DNA from: Auanema rhodensis
Lineage: Eukaryota; Nematoda; Chromadorea; Rhabditida; Rhabditidae
Direction of reading: 5' to 3'
DNA length: 64,000 nt
Assembly (NCBI GenBank): GCA_964057225.1
Contig: OZ059894.1
Coordinates: 22,722,476 to 22,786,475 of the forward strand
A model generated the notes under the pieces. The model saw only the letters and a program-made list of their open reading frames with translations. It was not told where the DNA came from and searched no databases. A program made the translations under genes and the position numbers. The first letter of the stretch is position 1. The number at the start of each line of letters is the position of its first letter. Below, one piece after another: positions 63,905 to 64,000 of the stretch.

Positions 63905-64000
63905 TTAGTTATGATCGTTTGAAAAATGATGCATTAGTGTATGTTGAGTTTCCATGTACACTCAACATTGCTTCCAAAAACATTTTGACAAAAATTTTTT
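63905..64000 (+). repeat. Partial monomer at right window edge
   Basis: The first 96 bases of another 351-bp monomer, cut by the window end within the A/T-tract section. The array therefore continues to the right. Confidence 0.97.

Larger units (their letters stand above)
1..64000 (+). repeat. Satellite DNA array, 351-bp monomer, head-to-tail
   Basis: The window is a single tandem array. Monomers begin with TTAGTTATGATC and recur every 351 bp, apart from 18 monomers of 508 bp and 4 of 352 bp; these numbers account exactly for bases 1-63904 (174 monomers), leaving a 96-bp partial. All copies face the same way and no foreign sequence interrupts them. Monomers differ at a limited set of positions, which define subfamilies: GTTTTTCG or TTTTTTCG, CGAAAAATTTC or CGAGAAATTTC, AGAATAA, AAAATAA or ATAATAA, GCAAAAAG or GCATAAAG, GGACAATG, GGTCAATG or GAACAATG, ATTAATTC or ATCAATTC, CAGATCG or CAGAACG. 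Base composition is about 32% GC in the monomer I counted. Such arrays are known as eukaryotic centromeric or pericentromeric satellites; that location is inferred here. Confidence 0.98.

Noticed and set aside
1-64000. CRISPR array
   Set aside because: The repeats are 351 bp and directly abut; there are no short repeats with unique spacers.
1-64000. CENP-B box
   Set aside because: I looked for TTCG followed at the right distance by CGGG, and its complement. TTCGAAAAA occurs but no CGGG follows.
1-64000. Telomeric or simple-sequence array
   Set aside because: No TTAGG, TTAGGG or similar short tandem runs occur; the shortest period is 351 bp.
1-64000. tRNA, rRNA or other known structural RNA gene
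   Set aside because: The inverted repeats do not form a cloverleaf or other recognisable RNA fold, and none of the conserved RNA motifs I looked for is present.
1-64000. rDNA spacer subrepeats or a tandem gene family
   Set aside because: No coding or rRNA sequence occurs anywhere in 64 kb, and no frame is open beyond 68 codons on the listed strand.

Overview
The whole window is one uninterrupted satellite DNA array. From base 1 to base 64000 it is head-to-tail copies of a single monomer of 351 bp, all in one orientation, with no gene, transposon or unique spacer. I accounted for every base: 174 complete monomers (152 of 351 bp, 4 of 352 bp, 18 of 508 bp) plus a 96-bp partial copy at the right end. 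Phase is set so that a monomer begins at base 1 with TTAGTTATGATC. One monomer counted by hand (5581-5931) has 111 G+C in 351, about 32% GC. A long, homogeneous, AT-rich array with higher-order repeats points to eukaryotic constitutive heterochromatin, probably centromeric or pericentromeric. I cannot name the species or a published satellite family.

Layout. (1) 1 to about 18.74 kb: array copy A, mixed 351-, 352- and 508-bp monomers. (2) About 18.74-21.74 kb: a junction block rich in 508-bp monomers. (3) 21.737 to about 38.57 kb: array copy B, which repeats the order and private variants of copy A. The main block (about 5.0-18.74 kb and 24.83-38.56 kb) is offset by exactly 19,824 bp, and I noticed one substitution in it. 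The left flank is offset by 21,736 bp; the 1,912-bp difference is extra local duplication in copy A. (4) About 38.6-45.3 kb: only 351-bp monomers, mostly two alternating subfamilies. (5) 45.3-64 kb: only 351-bp monomers, dominated by an ATCAATTC variant and organised in 2-, 3-, 5- and 8-monomer higher-order repeats.

The 508-bp monomer is a 351-bp monomer with an internal 157-bp tandem duplication, apparently one founding event later amplified; it is absent after 38,632. From 38,633 to 63,904 there are exactly 72 monomers with no net length change. The monomer contains several inverted repeats: a nested hairpin of about 18 bp, a perfect 8-bp hairpin overlapping an alternative one, a 9-bp hairpin and a 12-bp palindrome. 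Several exchange breakpoints fall in the right part of the monomer near these structures.

There are no supported protein-coding genes. The short open frames of 63-68 codons are monomer translations that appear where a TAG stop is lost; they start at TTG and recur only because the satellite recurs. The biology on offer is satellite turnover (unequal exchange, segmental duplication, homogenisation) and possible structural roles in chromatin.
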